The notes beneath the pieces were generated by a model. It did no database searches. It saw only the letters and a program-made list of their open reading frames with translations, and was not told the origin of the DNA. DNA of 64,000 nt, taken from the NCBI RefSeq assembly GCF_010093025.1, contig NZ_CP048114.1, positions 930,001-994,000 on the forward strand, in the 5' to 3' direction. This document shows, piece after piece, positions 40,801 to 50,382 of this stretch. Position numbers and translations under genes: made by a program. The DNA comes from Edaphobacter sp. 12200R-103. Lineage in GTDB: Bacteria > Acidobacteriota > Terriglobia > Terriglobales > Acidobacteriaceae. How positions within the stretch are numbered: position 1 is the stretch's first letter; each line of letters opens with the position of its first letter.

Positions 40801-43472
40801 CCCTTCAACTCCCTTTGCAGATCAGCCAGGAGATTGAGAGCCTCTCGCGGTGTAAGGCCATCGACGTCCACTTCAGCCAGGCGGTCGACGATGCGCTGCG
40901 AGAGCGGCGTAAACATCGTCATCTGGAGAGAGGGAGCGTGACTTGAGACTGCTTCGCGGACCTGCTGGCTTTCTGCGCGCTCGTGCAGCTTCAGCACTTC
41001 GCGGGCGCGCGCAATGACTGCAGATGGGATTCCGGCCAGTCGCGCAACCTCAATGCCGTAGCTCTTGCTTGCAGGGCCGGCTTCGACCGAATGAAGAAAG
41101 ACGATTCCTGCGGCCGTCTCCTTCACGGTGACGCGCAGGTTCCGCAGCCGCTCGAGTTTGTCGGCCAGCAACGTCAGCTCGTGATAGTGGGTGGCGAACA
41201 GGGTTCGTGCGCCGATCCGATCGTGCAGGTGTTCGACCGTGGCCCAGGCGAGGGAGAGGCCATCGTAAGTGGCTGTACCCCGGCCCATCTCGTCCAGCAG
41301 GACAAGAGATCGATTCGTCGCTGAGTTAAGAATCGCCGCCGTCTCAGTCATCTCAACCATGAAGGTCGAGCGTCCCCGTGCGACGTTGTCGCTGGCTCCG
41401 ATACGGGTGTAGATGCGATCGACCAGTCCCAGTCGCATGTGTTCGGCGGGGACGAAGCTGCCGCACTGCGCCATGATGACCAGCAGAGCCGCCTGGCGGA
41501 GATACGTGCTTTTCCCTCCCATATTGGGTCCGGTGATCAATAGGATCGACGGGCCGCTGTCGGCATCAAGATGAACCGAATTGGGAACGAATCTTCCGGC
41601 CCCGGATTCTTCCAGGCGACGCTCGACGACCGGATGACGCGCTGCGACGAACTCCAGCGGCCCTGTCTCATGGACGACAGGTCGAGTCCAGCCGCGCAGA
41701 GCGGAGAGATGAGCAAAGCAGGTGAGCAAGTCGACCTCGGCGACGCGTCGCGCTGTCTCGCGAATTCTGGCTGCGGCATCCAGAATCTGGCGGCGGACTT
41801 CAGCGAAGATTCTGCGCTCGATCTCGCTCGATCGTTCCTGTGCCGTCAGAATCTTTGTTTCGTACTCCTTCAGCTCAGGGGTTGTGAATCGCTCCGCGTT
41901 GACGAGCGTTTGCTTGCGCTCGTAGTCCGACGGGACAGCCTTCGCATTGGCCTTCGTGACTTCGATGTAGTAGCCGAAGACGTTGTTGAACCTCACCTTG
42001 AGCGAAGCGATGCCGGTACGTTGGCGCTCCCGCTCTTCAATGGCAGCCAATGCCTGCCGTCCGCTGCGGCTCAATTCCCGCAGTTCGTCCAGTTCGGCAT
42101 TCACGCCTTCACGGATGATGCCGCCATCGGAAAGCGACACGGGAGGGTCGTCCGTAATGGTCCGGGTGACAAGATCATGCAGGTCGGCCAGCGTGTCGAA
42201 GCCGAATGTAAGGTCAGCCCAGCGTGCGGCATGAAGCTGGCCGATGGCTGCCGAAAGGCCGGGCAGACAGCGAAGCGTAGCGGCCAGGGCCATCACCTCG
42301 CGCGGACCAGCTGAGTCAAGTGCTACTCGACCCAGCAGGCGCTCAAGATCGAGAAGACCGTTCATCGCCTGGCGGATGTCTTCACGACGACGAAGATCAG
42401 TGGTGGCTTCGGCGACCGCGTCCAGACGCTCTTCGATCTCGTGGAGGTTCGAGGAAGGTCGAAGGAGCGTAGCGCGCAGGAGACGCTTGCCCATGGGGGT
42501 ACAGCAGGCATCCAGCGTGTAAAAAAGAGTTGTCTGCTGGCTCTCTCCTGAGAACAGGGGTTCGACCAGTTCGAGATTGCGGACGCTGACGGCGTCGAGC
42601 TCGAGGCAGGAAGAGCGTTCATAGAACCGGAGACCGTTTACGTGCTCCAGATCGCCCTGCTTGGTGGCCCGCATGTAATGTAGCAGGGCGCCTGCGGCGA
42701 TTGCGGCGGTCTCGTGACCATGAAGACCCAGACCATCGAGCGAGTGGACCCGGAAATGACTGCGCAGAAGGGGAAGCGCATGATCCGGGGTGTAGGCCCA
42801 TGATTCCAGGGCCGTCTTCGTCCTGATGGTATCGAGCGCGGCGGAGCCCTCCTCGACGGACTCGCCAGCGAGATTGACGCTGCCCAGCAGGCCGGAGCCG
42901 TACAGCAGCTCTACCGGGCGCACTCTCCCCAGCTCATCGGTCGCCTGCAGCCATGCCGTTAGACCGGAAAACTCCGTGGTTCGGAATTCGCCGGTTGAGA
43001 GATCCAGCAGAGCCACGCCGCAGGTCTGGTGGTCGCTTGCACCCTCGAGGACGATACTCGCGAGATAGTTGCTTTGTTCGGCGCTCAACGACGGGTCAAG
43101 AGCTGTTCCGGGGGTCAGGACGCGGGTTACTTCGCGACGAACGACCCCCTTGGCCTGCTTTGGGTCCTCCATCTGTTCGCAGATGGCGACCCGGAACCCT
43201 TTTCGCAGCAACCGCTGGAGGTAGCTCTCGGCGGCGTGGTAGGGAACTCCGCACATGGGGACGCTCTTTGCCTTGTCGCGTGCAGTGAGGGTCAGTTGCA
43301 GTTCGCGCGAAGCGACCACAGCGTCTTCGTAGAAGAGTTCGTAGAAGTCACCCATCCGAAAAAAGAGCAGGGTATCGGGATGGGCTTCCTTGGCGGCCCT
43401 GTACTGCCGCATCGCCGGAGAGAGGGCGGCAGAATCGGTGCTCAAAATACTGGCTGACGTTTCCTGTGACAT
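40797..43472 (-). CDS. mutS: DNA mismatch repair protein MutS
   Basis: 891 aa from the ATG at 43472, the first residue that aligns with the family; the frame stays open to 43751 but that part overlaps the divergent gene and is unlike MutS. The mismatch-binding motif (FFRMGDFYELFYEDA), connector, lever/clamp and ATPase domains (Walker A GPNMGGKSTYLRQ, Walker B LVLLDEMGRGTATYDG) are intact. In the last motif Ala replaces the common Ser. It recognises base mismatches and recruits MutL. It heads the minus-strand operon with anmK. Confidence 0.96.
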   Translation of the reverse strand: MSQETSASILSTDSAALSPAMRQYRAAKEAHPDTLLFFRMGDFYELFYEDAVVASRELQLTLTARDKAKSVPMCGVPYHAAESYLQRLLRKGFRVAICEQMEDPKQAKGVVRREVTRVLTPGTALDPSLSAEQSNYLASIVLEGASDHQTCGVALLDLSTGEFRTTEFSGLTAWLQATDELGRVRPVELLYGSGLLGSVNLAGESVEEGSAALDTIRTKTALESWAYTPDHALPLLRSHFRVHSLDGLGLHGHETAAIAAGALLHYMRATKQGDLEHVNGLRFYERSSCLELDAVSVRNLELVEPLFSGESQQTTLFYTLDACCTPMGKRLLRATLLRPSSNLHEIEERLDAVAEATTDLRRREDIRQAMNGLLDLERLLGRVALDSAGPREVMALAATLRCLPGLSAAIGQLHAARWADLTFGFDTLADLHDLVTRTITDDPPVSLSDGGIIREGVNAELDELRELSRSGRQALAAIEERERQRTGIASLKVRFNNVFGYYIEVTKANAKAVPSDYERKQTLVNAERFTTPELKEYETKILTAQERSSEIERRIFAEVRRQILDAAARIRETARRVAEVDLLTCFAHLSALRGWTRPVVHETGPLEFVAARHPVVERRLEESGAGRFVPNSVHLDADSGPSILLITGPNMGGKSTYLRQAALLVIMAQCGSFVPAEHMRLGLVDRIYTRIGASDNVARGRSTFMVEMTETAAILNSATNRSLVLLDEMGRGTATYDGLSLAWATVEHLHDRIGARTLFATHYHELTLLADKLERLRNLRVTVKETAAGIVFLHSVEAGPASKSYGIEVARLAGIPSAVIARAREVLKLHERAESQQVREAVSSHAPSLQMTMFTPLSQRIVDRLAEVDVDGLTPREALNLLADLQRELKG

Positions 43473-43553
43473 TCCGCGAATGGTCAGGATAACGCACGGA
43501 GACGGCTGGACCTTTCCACACCCGGTATACTGAAGATTCGGCGAAAGGAATTC

Positions 43554-44369
43554 ATGTCTCTCCTGTGGCTCAGAGTTGCGGTCTTTCTGTACGGCGTTGC
43601 CGCGCTCACTGTTCTTCCCGCGGCCCTCTATGACCGCACTCGATGGAACAAGATAGCCATTCCAGCAGCTCTCTCCGGGCTCCTCTTTCACTTCGTCTCC
43701 CTGATCGAGATGCTGAATGCGGCCCACCACCGGCTTCCGGTAGATACGCATGAGACGCAGGCTTTGCTTGGACTGTTACTGGCGGGGGCCTTCCTTCTGG
43801 TCTACTGGCGCTTCAAGACAGTTTCGCTGGGCGTATTTGTTCTGCCGCTAGCCTTTCTTCTGTGTCTGGTGCCAGCATTCCGGCCGGGACAGGAGTCCGT
43901 GCCATTTCCACAGTTCAATACGGTCTGGATCTTCCTGCATATTGCCCTTCTGCTGGCAGCCTACGCGTCCCTCCTGCTTTCTCTGCTGGCCTCGGTCCTT
44001 TACCTGATCCAGGAACGAAACCTGAAGTCGAAACACGCCATGGCAGGAATATCGTGGTTGCCACCACTCGAGACAACCGATCAGATTGCCCTTCGCTCGC
44101 TGCTGTTTGGGCTGCCCTGCATGACCGCTGGTCTGCTTATCGGACTGCTGATCGCACAGCAGACGATGGGGCCGTCCTATCTGCTTGATCCCAAGGTACT
44201 GCTCTCCTTTGCGATGTGGATCGCCTACATCGCCATGATCTACATCCGCAAGCACGCAGGTCTCCGGGGCCGGAGGGCGATCTACCTCTCCGGTTTTGTC
44301 TTCCTCGTGGTGCTCGCCGTCTGGTCGGCCAATCAATTCTCGGTCGTCCACAGGTTTACGACCCCATGA
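43554..44369 (+). CDS. CcsA/HemX-like membrane protein (cytochrome c assembly family)
   Basis: 271 aa with eight predicted membrane helices and the family's conserved region (FPQFNTVWIFLHIALLLAAY). The position directly before hemA with an ATGA overlap is the classic hemX arrangement, in which HemX tunes glutamyl-tRNA reductase levels; a role in cytochrome c haem handling is the alternative. The tryptophan-rich WWD motif of true CcsA is not evident, which favours HemX. A -10-like TATACT lies at about 43527. Confidence 0.83.
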   Translation: MSLLWLRVAVFLYGVAALTVLPAALYDRTRWNKIAIPAALSGLLFHFVSLIEMLNAAHHRLPVDTHETQALLGLLLAGAFLLVYWRFKTVSLGVFVLPLAFLLCLVPAFRPGQESVPFPQFNTVWIFLHIALLLAAYASLLLSLLASVLYLIQERNLKSKHAMAGISWLPPLETTDQIALRSLLFGLPCMTAGLLIGLLIAQQTMGPSYLLDPKVLLSFAMWIAYIAMIYIRKHAGLRGRRAIYLSGFVFLVVLAVWSANQFSVVHRFTTP

Positions 44370-45616
44370 GCCGAAATCGACATCTCGTACTCGTGGGGGT
44401 CAACCATACGACCGCGCCGATTGAGATTCGCGAGCGGCTGGCGATTCCAGCCGGATGCCTGGCAGAGGCGACCAGAACACTGATTCACCAGCCGGGAATT
44501 CGCGAGGGCATTATCCTTTCCACCTGTAATCGCGTAGAACTGCTGACCTTACAGGAGGGCGAAGCGACCCGGGGCGACAGCCTCCTGGAATTCCTGCAGG
44601 AGTATTTCGCGCTGCCTCCCTCATCCATTACCCCTCACCTGTATGAGTACCGGGAAGGAGAGGCGGTGCGGCACTTATTTCGCGTGGCGAGCTCGCTCGA
44701 TTCCATGGTCGTAGGTGAGCCGCAGATCCTGGGGCAGGTGAAGGAGTCGTATACCGTTGCGCGGGAGGTGGGCGCGGTCAATGGGTCGCTCGATAGCCTG
44801 CTGCAGCGGGCCTTTACCGTGGCGAAGAAGGTTCGTTCCGAGACTCAGATCGGCTCAAGCTCCGTCTCGATTGCGTCAGTTGCGGTAGACCTGGCACGTA
44901 AGATCTTCGGTTCGCTAGAAGGCAAGACGGTGCTGCTGGTGGGGGCAGGGAAGATGTCCGAGCTTGCCGCGCGCCACCTGATTCAACAGGGGGCAAAGCG
45001 TATCCTCGTTGCCAACCGCACCCTGGAACGCGCCGAAAAGATCGCAGCGCAGTTTGAGGGTGCGGTGATCCCATTTGAGGACCTCTACGCGCAGACGCCA
45101 CGGGCCGACATCGTCATCACCTCCACCGGCGCTCCGCAGAAGATCTTCAGCAAATCGCATGGCCAGCAGTTCCTGCAGAGCCGCAGGAACCGGCCCATGT
45201 TTTTCATCGATATCGCAGTACCGCGCGATGTCGACCCGCGGATGAACGAGGTCGAGGGCTGCTTCATCTATGACATCGACGATCTCCAGCAGGTCGCCGT
45301 CGCAAATCTGGCTGACCGTGGTCGTGAGGCCGCTGCCGCCGAATCGATCATCAGCCAGGAAGTAGAGAAATATCAGCAGAGGGTACAGTCCAGGGGGGCG
45401 GCTCCGGCGATTGTTGCGCTGCAACAGAACGCTGAGGCGATTCGCGAAGCGGAACTGGCCCGGGCGTCGAAGCGATTAGCCTCGCTTACGCAGGAGCAGC
45501 GGGAGGCCGTCGAGGCACTGACCAGATCGCTGACCGCAAAGCTGCTCCATCCGCAGATGGAGGCGCTTCGCGAATCGGCCCGCAGCTCTCAGGCTGGCCA
45601 TCCTGAAGAATCCTGA
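44366..45616 (+). CDS. hemA: Glutamyl-tRNA reductase
   Basis: 416 aa. Catalytic Cys at about residue 54 in LSTCNRVELL, the NADPH-binding domain (VLLVGAGKMSELAARHLIQQ) and a C-terminal dimerisation helix with VEALTRSLTAKLLH. It reduces glutamyl-tRNA to glutamate-1-semialdehyde, the first step of C5 haem synthesis. The ATG at 44366 overlaps the upstream stop (ATGA) and is preferred to the in-frame start at 44216. Confidence 0.96.
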   Translation: MSRNRHLVLVGVNHTTAPIEIRERLAIPAGCLAEATRTLIHQPGIREGIILSTCNRVELLTLQEGEATRGDSLLEFLQEYFALPPSSITPHLYEYREGEAVRHLFRVASSLDSMVVGEPQILGQVKESYTVAREVGAVNGSLDSLLQRAFTVAKKVRSETQIGSSSVSIASVAVDLARKIFGSLEGKTVLLVGAGKMSELAARHLIQQGAKRILVANRTLERAEKIAAQFEGAVIPFEDLYAQTPRADIVITSTGAPQKIFSKSHGQQFLQSRRNRPMFFIDIAVPRDVDPRMNEVEGCFIYDIDDLQQVAVANLADRGREAAAAESIISQEVEKYQQRVQSRGAAPAIVALQQNAEAIREAELARASKRLASLTQEQREAVEALTRSLTAKLLHPQMEALRESARSSQAGHPEES

Positions 45617-45756
45617 TTTGCGTCAACGGGTAGATCGGTTTAACCCGGACAGAAAAAGAATGTTGCGTTCCAGAGTTTAGCTATCTCACTGCAGATCAAC
45701 AGTTTGGAATGTATCGTTTTTCTCGGTTCAGCGTCTAATTCTCTGAGGTTTAAAAA

Positions 45757-46758
45757 ATGCCAAGGTTGAAAGCATTTCTTCTCTTCCTGGCGACTCTGAG
45801 CGCATTTTCGTACGGGCAGAATGCGAGTCCAGCCAGCCCAGGAACTCTGAATTACGTCGAGGGACAGGCCACGCTCAATGGCCAACAACTCTCTTCCCAG
45901 TCTGTAGGCAATACCGTAGTTGCAAAGGATGAGTCAATCTCAACAGAGCAGGGGAAGATAGAGGTCCTGCTTACACCGGGAGTGTTTCTAAGGCTGGGGG
46001 CTGATACTACAGTGGAGATGGTATCTCCCGACCTCACGCGGACCGAAGTAAGGGTGATGCGGGGGCGCGCCAATGTGGAAGTCGATGAACTGCACGATGA
46101 GAATCTGCTACTTGTGGATCTGCCGAACGGCCAGGCCCACCTGACCAAGAAGGGCCTGTACGCATTCGATGCCAGCAACTCCTCGGTCAGGGTCTTCGAT
46201 GGCGAGGCGCGTGTGTTTCCCGGTGCCAATCTGAATACCGACGTCAAGCCGGTTAAGGTGAAGGGCGGCCGGCAGATCGTCCTGAATGGCGAACCGGTTA
46301 AACCGGCGAAGTTCGACAAGGACAGTGCGAAAGACGATCTATACAAGTGGAGCAGTCTCAGATCCCAGTATCTGGGCGAGGCAAACGAAAAGCTTGCAGC
46401 GGCCTATGCGGACAGCCCTAACTTCTACCCCGGATGGTATTGGGCAGGTGGGCCGTTTGGTTATACCTGGCTTCCGGGAAACGGACTTTTCTGGAGCCCC
46501 TTCGGTTATGGCTTCTACTCCCCCTACTACATAGGCGGCGGAGGCTTTATCTATGGTGGCTATGGCCGAGGCTTCTACTATCCGGGGCATCGCGGCTATG
46601 GCTACTACGGAAGACGGCCATATGCAGGTGGCTACCCGCGCGGAAGAATCGGCGTACATCCTCCGATCGGATCACACGGTGGAGTCGGAGGCTTCCATGG
46701 CGGAGCCGGAGGGATGCGTGGGGGAGGAGGCTTCCACGGCGGTGGCCACGGTCGTTGA
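45757..46758 (+). CDS. FecR-domain exported protein with Gly/Tyr-rich tail
   Basis: 333 aa. A signal peptide (MPRLKAFLLFLATLSAFSYG) is followed by a FecR-like beta domain (about 35-180; ISTEQGKIEVLLTPGVFLRL, VMRGRANVEVDELHDE), a linker with a conserved LGEANEKLAAAYADSP, and a 110-residue tail rich in Gly, Tyr, Pro, Phe and His (repeats like GGYGRGFYYPGHRGYGYYG). No sigma factor or TonB receptor is nearby, so it is not a classic FecR anti-sigma protein. It is probably a surface or periplasmic structural protein. Ribosome site: GAGG, 8 bp before ATG. Confidence 0.8.
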   Translation: MPRLKAFLLFLATLSAFSYGQNASPASPGTLNYVEGQATLNGQQLSSQSVGNTVVAKDESISTEQGKIEVLLTPGVFLRLGADTTVEMVSPDLTRTEVRVMRGRANVEVDELHDENLLLVDLPNGQAHLTKKGLYAFDASNSSVRVFDGEARVFPGANLNTDVKPVKVKGGRQIVLNGEPVKPAKFDKDSAKDDLYKWSSLRSQYLGEANEKLAAAYADSPNFYPGWYWAGGPFGYTWLPGNGLFWSPFGYGFYSPYYIGGGGFIYGGYGRGFYYPGHRGYGYYGRRPYAGGYPRGRIGVHPPIGSHGGVGGFHGGAGGMRGGGGFHGGGHGR

Positions 46759-46782
46759 TTTCTTCATGAAGGAGGAGCAGGG

Positions 46783-46808
46783 GAGGTGAGCGCGTTGTCG
46801 CTCACCTC
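46783..46808 (+). terminator. Hairpin after the FecR gene
   Basis: A perfect 10-bp stem GAGGTGAGCG / CGCTCACCTC with loop CGTTGT, followed by TTCGTGTT. The T-run is poor, so it may be a weak or factor-assisted terminator. Confidence 0.55.
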
Positions 46809-46859
46809 TTCGTGTTCGTGCCACATTTTCATCGCAAAATCACTTATTCTGAGTAGGTC

Positions 46860-47813
46860 ATGTTCGCCCCCATTCGCATAGGTTCTCGTGGCTCTCAGCT
46901 TGCGCTCTGGCAGGCCAATTATGTGCTTACAGCACTTCGGGATGCGGGCTATGCCGCTGAGATCGAGGTCATACGCACGACGGGCGACCGCATGCAGTCG
47001 CCGGGTTTTGTTCTTCCGGCAGGGCTGGATGGTAAGGGAATTTTTACAAAAGAGATCGAGGAGGCACTCGCGGGGGGACGCATCGACCTTGCTGTCCACT
47101 CTCTCAAGGATCTTCCGACACAACTGGAGTCTCGATTTGCTCTGACGGCGATTCCAAAGCGTGCCGACGCGAGAGATGTGTGGGTCTGCGAACCTTACTG
47201 GGCGCTCCATACACTTCCTCTCGGAGGTCGAATCGGAACGACCAGCCCACGTCGTAAGGCCCAGCTGCTGGCACTGCGGCCGGATGTAGGGTTTGTAGAT
47301 GTGCGGGGCAACATCGATACCAGACTGAAGAAGCTGGCGGCAGGCGAGTGCGATGCGCTTGTGTTGGCGGCGGCGGGTTTGGACCGCCTTGGCCGCACAG
47401 AATGGGCGCATCAACGTTTTTCGCCCGATGAGCTTTGTCCTGCTCCCGGACAGGGCGCTCTTGCTATCGAGACGCGAAGCGCGTCGCATCCCCTGGACGA
47501 GGCTCGCGACCTGTTTGTCCGTCAGGCAGTCTCTGCGCTCGATCATCCCGAGACCCGTTTTTGTGTTGAGACCGAACGCGTGGCCCTGGAGGCGCTTGGC
47601 GGCGGATGCTCCATCCCTATCGGCGTGCATTGCGTACCGGAGGTTGATCGCTGGCGCATCTTCGCGCAGGTGGTAGCCCTCGATGGGGAGTCCATGGTGG
47701 CTCTTGATCTCGAAGTGCCCTCTTCTTCCGATGCAGAAACGCTTGGAGAGATGGTTGCCAATGAACTGAAAGCGCGTGGGGCAATGGAAATCCTTTCGAC
47801 TTCCGTCCAATAG
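46860..47813 (+). CDS. hemC: Porphobilinogen deaminase (hydroxymethylbilane synthase)
   Basis: 317 aa, usual length. IRIGSRGSQLALWQANYV opens the protein, RIGTTSPRRKAQLLALRPD is the substrate-binding arginine loop, and EALGGGCSIPIGVH holds the cysteine that carries the dipyrromethane cofactor. It joins four porphobilinogens into hydroxymethylbilane. It lies 47 bp downstream of the FecR hairpin and may have its own promoter. The ATG at 46860 has only a weak ribosome site. Confidence 0.96.
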   Translation: MFAPIRIGSRGSQLALWQANYVLTALRDAGYAAEIEVIRTTGDRMQSPGFVLPAGLDGKGIFTKEIEEALAGGRIDLAVHSLKDLPTQLESRFALTAIPKRADARDVWVCEPYWALHTLPLGGRIGTTSPRRKAQLLALRPDVGFVDVRGNIDTRLKKLAAGECDALVLAAAGLDRLGRTEWAHQRFSPDELCPAPGQGALAIETRSASHPLDEARDLFVRQAVSALDHPETRFCVETERVALEALGGGCSIPIGVHCVPEVDRWRIFAQVVALDGESMVALDLEVPSSSDAETLGEMVANELKARGAMEILSTSVQ

Positions 47814-47824
47814 ACGTGGTGGAC

Positions 47825-47856
47825 GAATCTCCGGCTCATCGCCGGGCCGGGGATTC
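47825..47856 (+). terminator. Hairpin after hemC
   Basis: An 11-bp stem GAATCTCCGGC / GCCGGGGATTC (one G-U pair) with a 10-base loop, 12 bp after the hemC stop. No T-run follows. Confidence 0.45.
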
Positions 47857-47912
47857 ACATATTTGTGCTTGAAATCGCTATAGACTGCTTAATTGTTATT
47901 TGAGGTTGCGAG

Positions 47913-50336
47913 GTGGAATTGAACGAAGGCCGTTGGGTATTGCTGATTGCGAGTGAAGTGGGTGGAACGGATTCAGTCTCGGACCGGGCGATGGAACGTC
48001 TGGTTGAGGCCATCCGGGAGGAAGGTTATCAGGTGATCCGTACCTCCACGCCAGAGGACGGCCTGTCGCTTGTGACCTCGGATCCATCGTATTCGGCAAT
48101 CCTTCTGGACTGGGATCTTGAAGGTGAGAACCAGTTCGATGAGCGTGCGGCGCTTAAAATCCTTCGCGGTGTCCGCCATCGCAACAAGAAGATTCCTATC
48201 TTTCTGATTGCAGACCGTACCCTCGTCAGCGAACTTCCGCTTGAGGTAGTCAAGCAGGTCCACGAGTACATCCATCTATTTGGCGATACGCCTGCTTTCA
48301 TTGCTAACCGTGTCGACTTCGCAGTAGAGCGCTATCATGAGCAGCTGCTGCCGCCCTACTTCCGTGAGTTGAAGAAGTACACCGATCAGGGTGCCTACTC
48401 CTGGGATGCCCCCGGCCACATGGGCGGAGTCGCTTATCTGAAGCATCCGGTCGGCATGGAGTTTCAGAGATTCTTCGGCGAGAATCTGCTCCGTTCCGAT
48501 CTCGGTATCTCAACCGCGCAGCTTGGCTCTTGGCTCGATCACCTTGGGCCTCCAGGAGAGTCAGAGCGCAATGCTGCCCGCATCTTTGGCGCAGACTGGA
48601 CGTTCTACGTCCTGGGAGGCTCCTCTACCTCGAATCAGATCATCGGACATGGTGTGATCGCTCAGGACGACATCGTTCTTGCCGACGCAAACTGCCACAA
48701 GTCCATCTGCCACTCGCTGACGGTGACAGGGGCGCGTCCTGTCTACATGAAGCCGACACGCAACGGCTACGGGATGATCGGCCTGGTGCCTCTGAAGCGG
48801 TTTAGTCCGGAGTTCGTCCGCGGTCTGATCGATCGCAGCCCCCTGACCAAGGGGGTTGAAAATCAGAGTCCCACCTATGCTGTTGTGACCAATTCGACCT
48901 ATGACGGGCTTTGTTACGACGTCAACCGGGTAGTCGAGGAGCTTTCGAAGTCAGTTCCGCGGGTGCACTTTGATGAGGCGTGGTACGCCTATGCGAAGTT
49001 TCACAAGATCTATCGTGGGCGCTTTGCGATGGATGTTCCCGATGATGTGCCGGACAGGCCCACAATCTTCTCCGTGCAGTCGACTCACAAGATGCTGGCG
49101 GCGTTTTCAATGGGATCAATGGTTCACGTCAAGTTGAGTCCCCGCGCACCGCTGGACTTCGACCAGTTCAACGAATCGTTCATGATGCACGGAACTACCT
49201 CGCCGTTCTACCCACTCATCGCTTCGCTCGACGTTGCGGCGGCGATGATGGATGAACCTGCCGGCCCCACCCTGATGAACGAGACCATCCAGGACGCAAT
49301 CAGCTTCCGCAAGGCAATGAGCTCGGTTGCCCATCGTCTGCGGGCTGCCGAGAATGGAGAGGGCTGGTTCTTCCGCCTCTTCCAGCCCGACCAGGTGACG
49401 GATCCTTCGACAGGGGAGAGGCACGTCTTTGAGGAAACTCCGGACGAGGTGCTGGGCGAGAAGTCCTCCTGCTGGACGCTTAAGCCGGGTGAGGACTGGC
49501 ACGGCTTCCAGGATGAAGACATTGCAGATGGATACTGCATGCTGGACCCCACCAAGGTCACGATCCTGATGCCTGGCGTAAACGCCCAGGGGCAGGTGAG
49601 CGACTGGGGAATTCCGGCTGCAATTCTTACGGAGTTTCTGGACTCGCGTCGCGTCGAGATTGCGAGAACCGGAGACTACACGGTGTTGGTTCTGTTCTCA
49701 GTGGGTACGTCGAAAGGCAAATGGGGATCGCTGCTGGAAAACCTGTTTGAGTTCAAGCGGCTCTACGACAGTGAAGCTCCATTGGAGGAGGCTCTGCCGG
49801 AGCTGGTCGCGAAATACCCGCAACGGTATCGCAACTCCACCCTTAAGGAGCTTTCTGACGAGATGCACGCAGCGATGGTGGAGCTGAACCTTCCTAACCT
49901 GGTTGGTGAGGCTTGCGATGAGGATTTTGATCCGGTTCTGACGCCGGCACAGACGTATCAAAAGCTACTCCGTAATGAGACTGAGAAGATTCGCTTCACT
50001 CAGATGCATGGACGTATCGGCGCTGTCATGCTGGTTCCATACCCCCCGGGAATTCCCATGTGTATGCCTGGGGAGCGGTTAGGAGGTACGGATAGTCCTG
50101 TCATCCAGCTGATTTTGGCTACTGAAGAATTCGGCAAGCGGTTCCCCGGATTCGAGCGCGAGGTACATGGAATCGAAGTCGACGAACAGGGAAATTACTG
50201 GATGCGAGCCGTCATTGAAACTCCAGGGCAGAGACGTCCGGTCAACGGCAACGGTGGAGAGAAGGTGCATCCTCCGAGCGCTGCGCCTCCCATCAAAAAG
50301 GGGCGGCGCTCCACTCATCGCGGGAGTGAGGGATAG
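47913..50336 (+). CDS. PLP-dependent Orn/Lys/Arg-type decarboxylase
   Basis: 807 aa. An N-terminal receiver-like wing domain (1-130), a PLP fold-type I core (about 150-600) and the C-terminal domain follow the layout of inducible lysine/arginine decarboxylases. The PLP lysine is K393 in SVQSTHKMLAAFS, with the Asp that contacts the ring in HFDEAWYAYAKF. It makes a polyamine precursor from a basic amino acid, often as acid resistance; which amino acid is not certain. GTG start with GAGG 7 bp upstream. The tail (PPIKKGRRSTHRGSEG) is extra and basic. Confidence 0.87.
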   Translation: MELNEGRWVLLIASEVGGTDSVSDRAMERLVEAIREEGYQVIRTSTPEDGLSLVTSDPSYSAILLDWDLEGENQFDERAALKILRGVRHRNKKIPIFLIADRTLVSELPLEVVKQVHEYIHLFGDTPAFIANRVDFAVERYHEQLLPPYFRELKKYTDQGAYSWDAPGHMGGVAYLKHPVGMEFQRFFGENLLRSDLGISTAQLGSWLDHLGPPGESERNAARIFGADWTFYVLGGSSTSNQIIGHGVIAQDDIVLADANCHKSICHSLTVTGARPVYMKPTRNGYGMIGLVPLKRFSPEFVRGLIDRSPLTKGVENQSPTYAVVTNSTYDGLCYDVNRVVEELSKSVPRVHFDEAWYAYAKFHKIYRGRFAMDVPDDVPDRPTIFSVQSTHKMLAAFSMGSMVHVKLSPRAPLDFDQFNESFMMHGTTSPFYPLIASLDVAAAMMDEPAGPTLMNETIQDAISFRKAMSSVAHRLRAAENGEGWFFRLFQPDQVTDPSTGERHVFEETPDEVLGEKSSCWTLKPGEDWHGFQDEDIADGYCMLDPTKVTILMPGVNAQGQVSDWGIPAAILTEFLDSRRVEIARTGDYTVLVLFSVGTSKGKWGSLLENLFEFKRLYDSEAPLEEALPELVAKYPQRYRNSTLKELSDEMHAAMVELNLPNLVGEACDEDFDPVLTPAQTYQKLLRNETEKIRFTQMHGRIGAVMLVPYPPGIPMCMPGERLGGTDSPVIQLILATEEFGKRFPGFEREVHGIEVDEQGNYWMRAVIETPGQRRPVNGNGGEKVHPPSAAPPIKKGRRSTHRGSEG

Positions 50337-50382
50337 CTGGTAAAGTCCATGGTTCCAACCTGTTGAAGGGAATAGGCATCTT

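Noticed and set aside
41571..42314. 247-codon open frame antisense to mutS
   Set aside because: It is a shadow of mutS; no domain, and no start signal.
43473..43751. 93-codon N-terminal extension of MutS
   Set aside because: It overlaps the divergent membrane-protein gene and is unlike MutS.
46783..46808. GTGA...TCAC sequence after the FecR gene as another operator
   Set aside because: The spacing is not N6, and the 10-bp stem after a stop codon fits a terminator.
46764..47858. 364-codon open frame antisense to hemC
   Set aside because: It is a shadow of a high-GC conserved gene and has no recognisable product.
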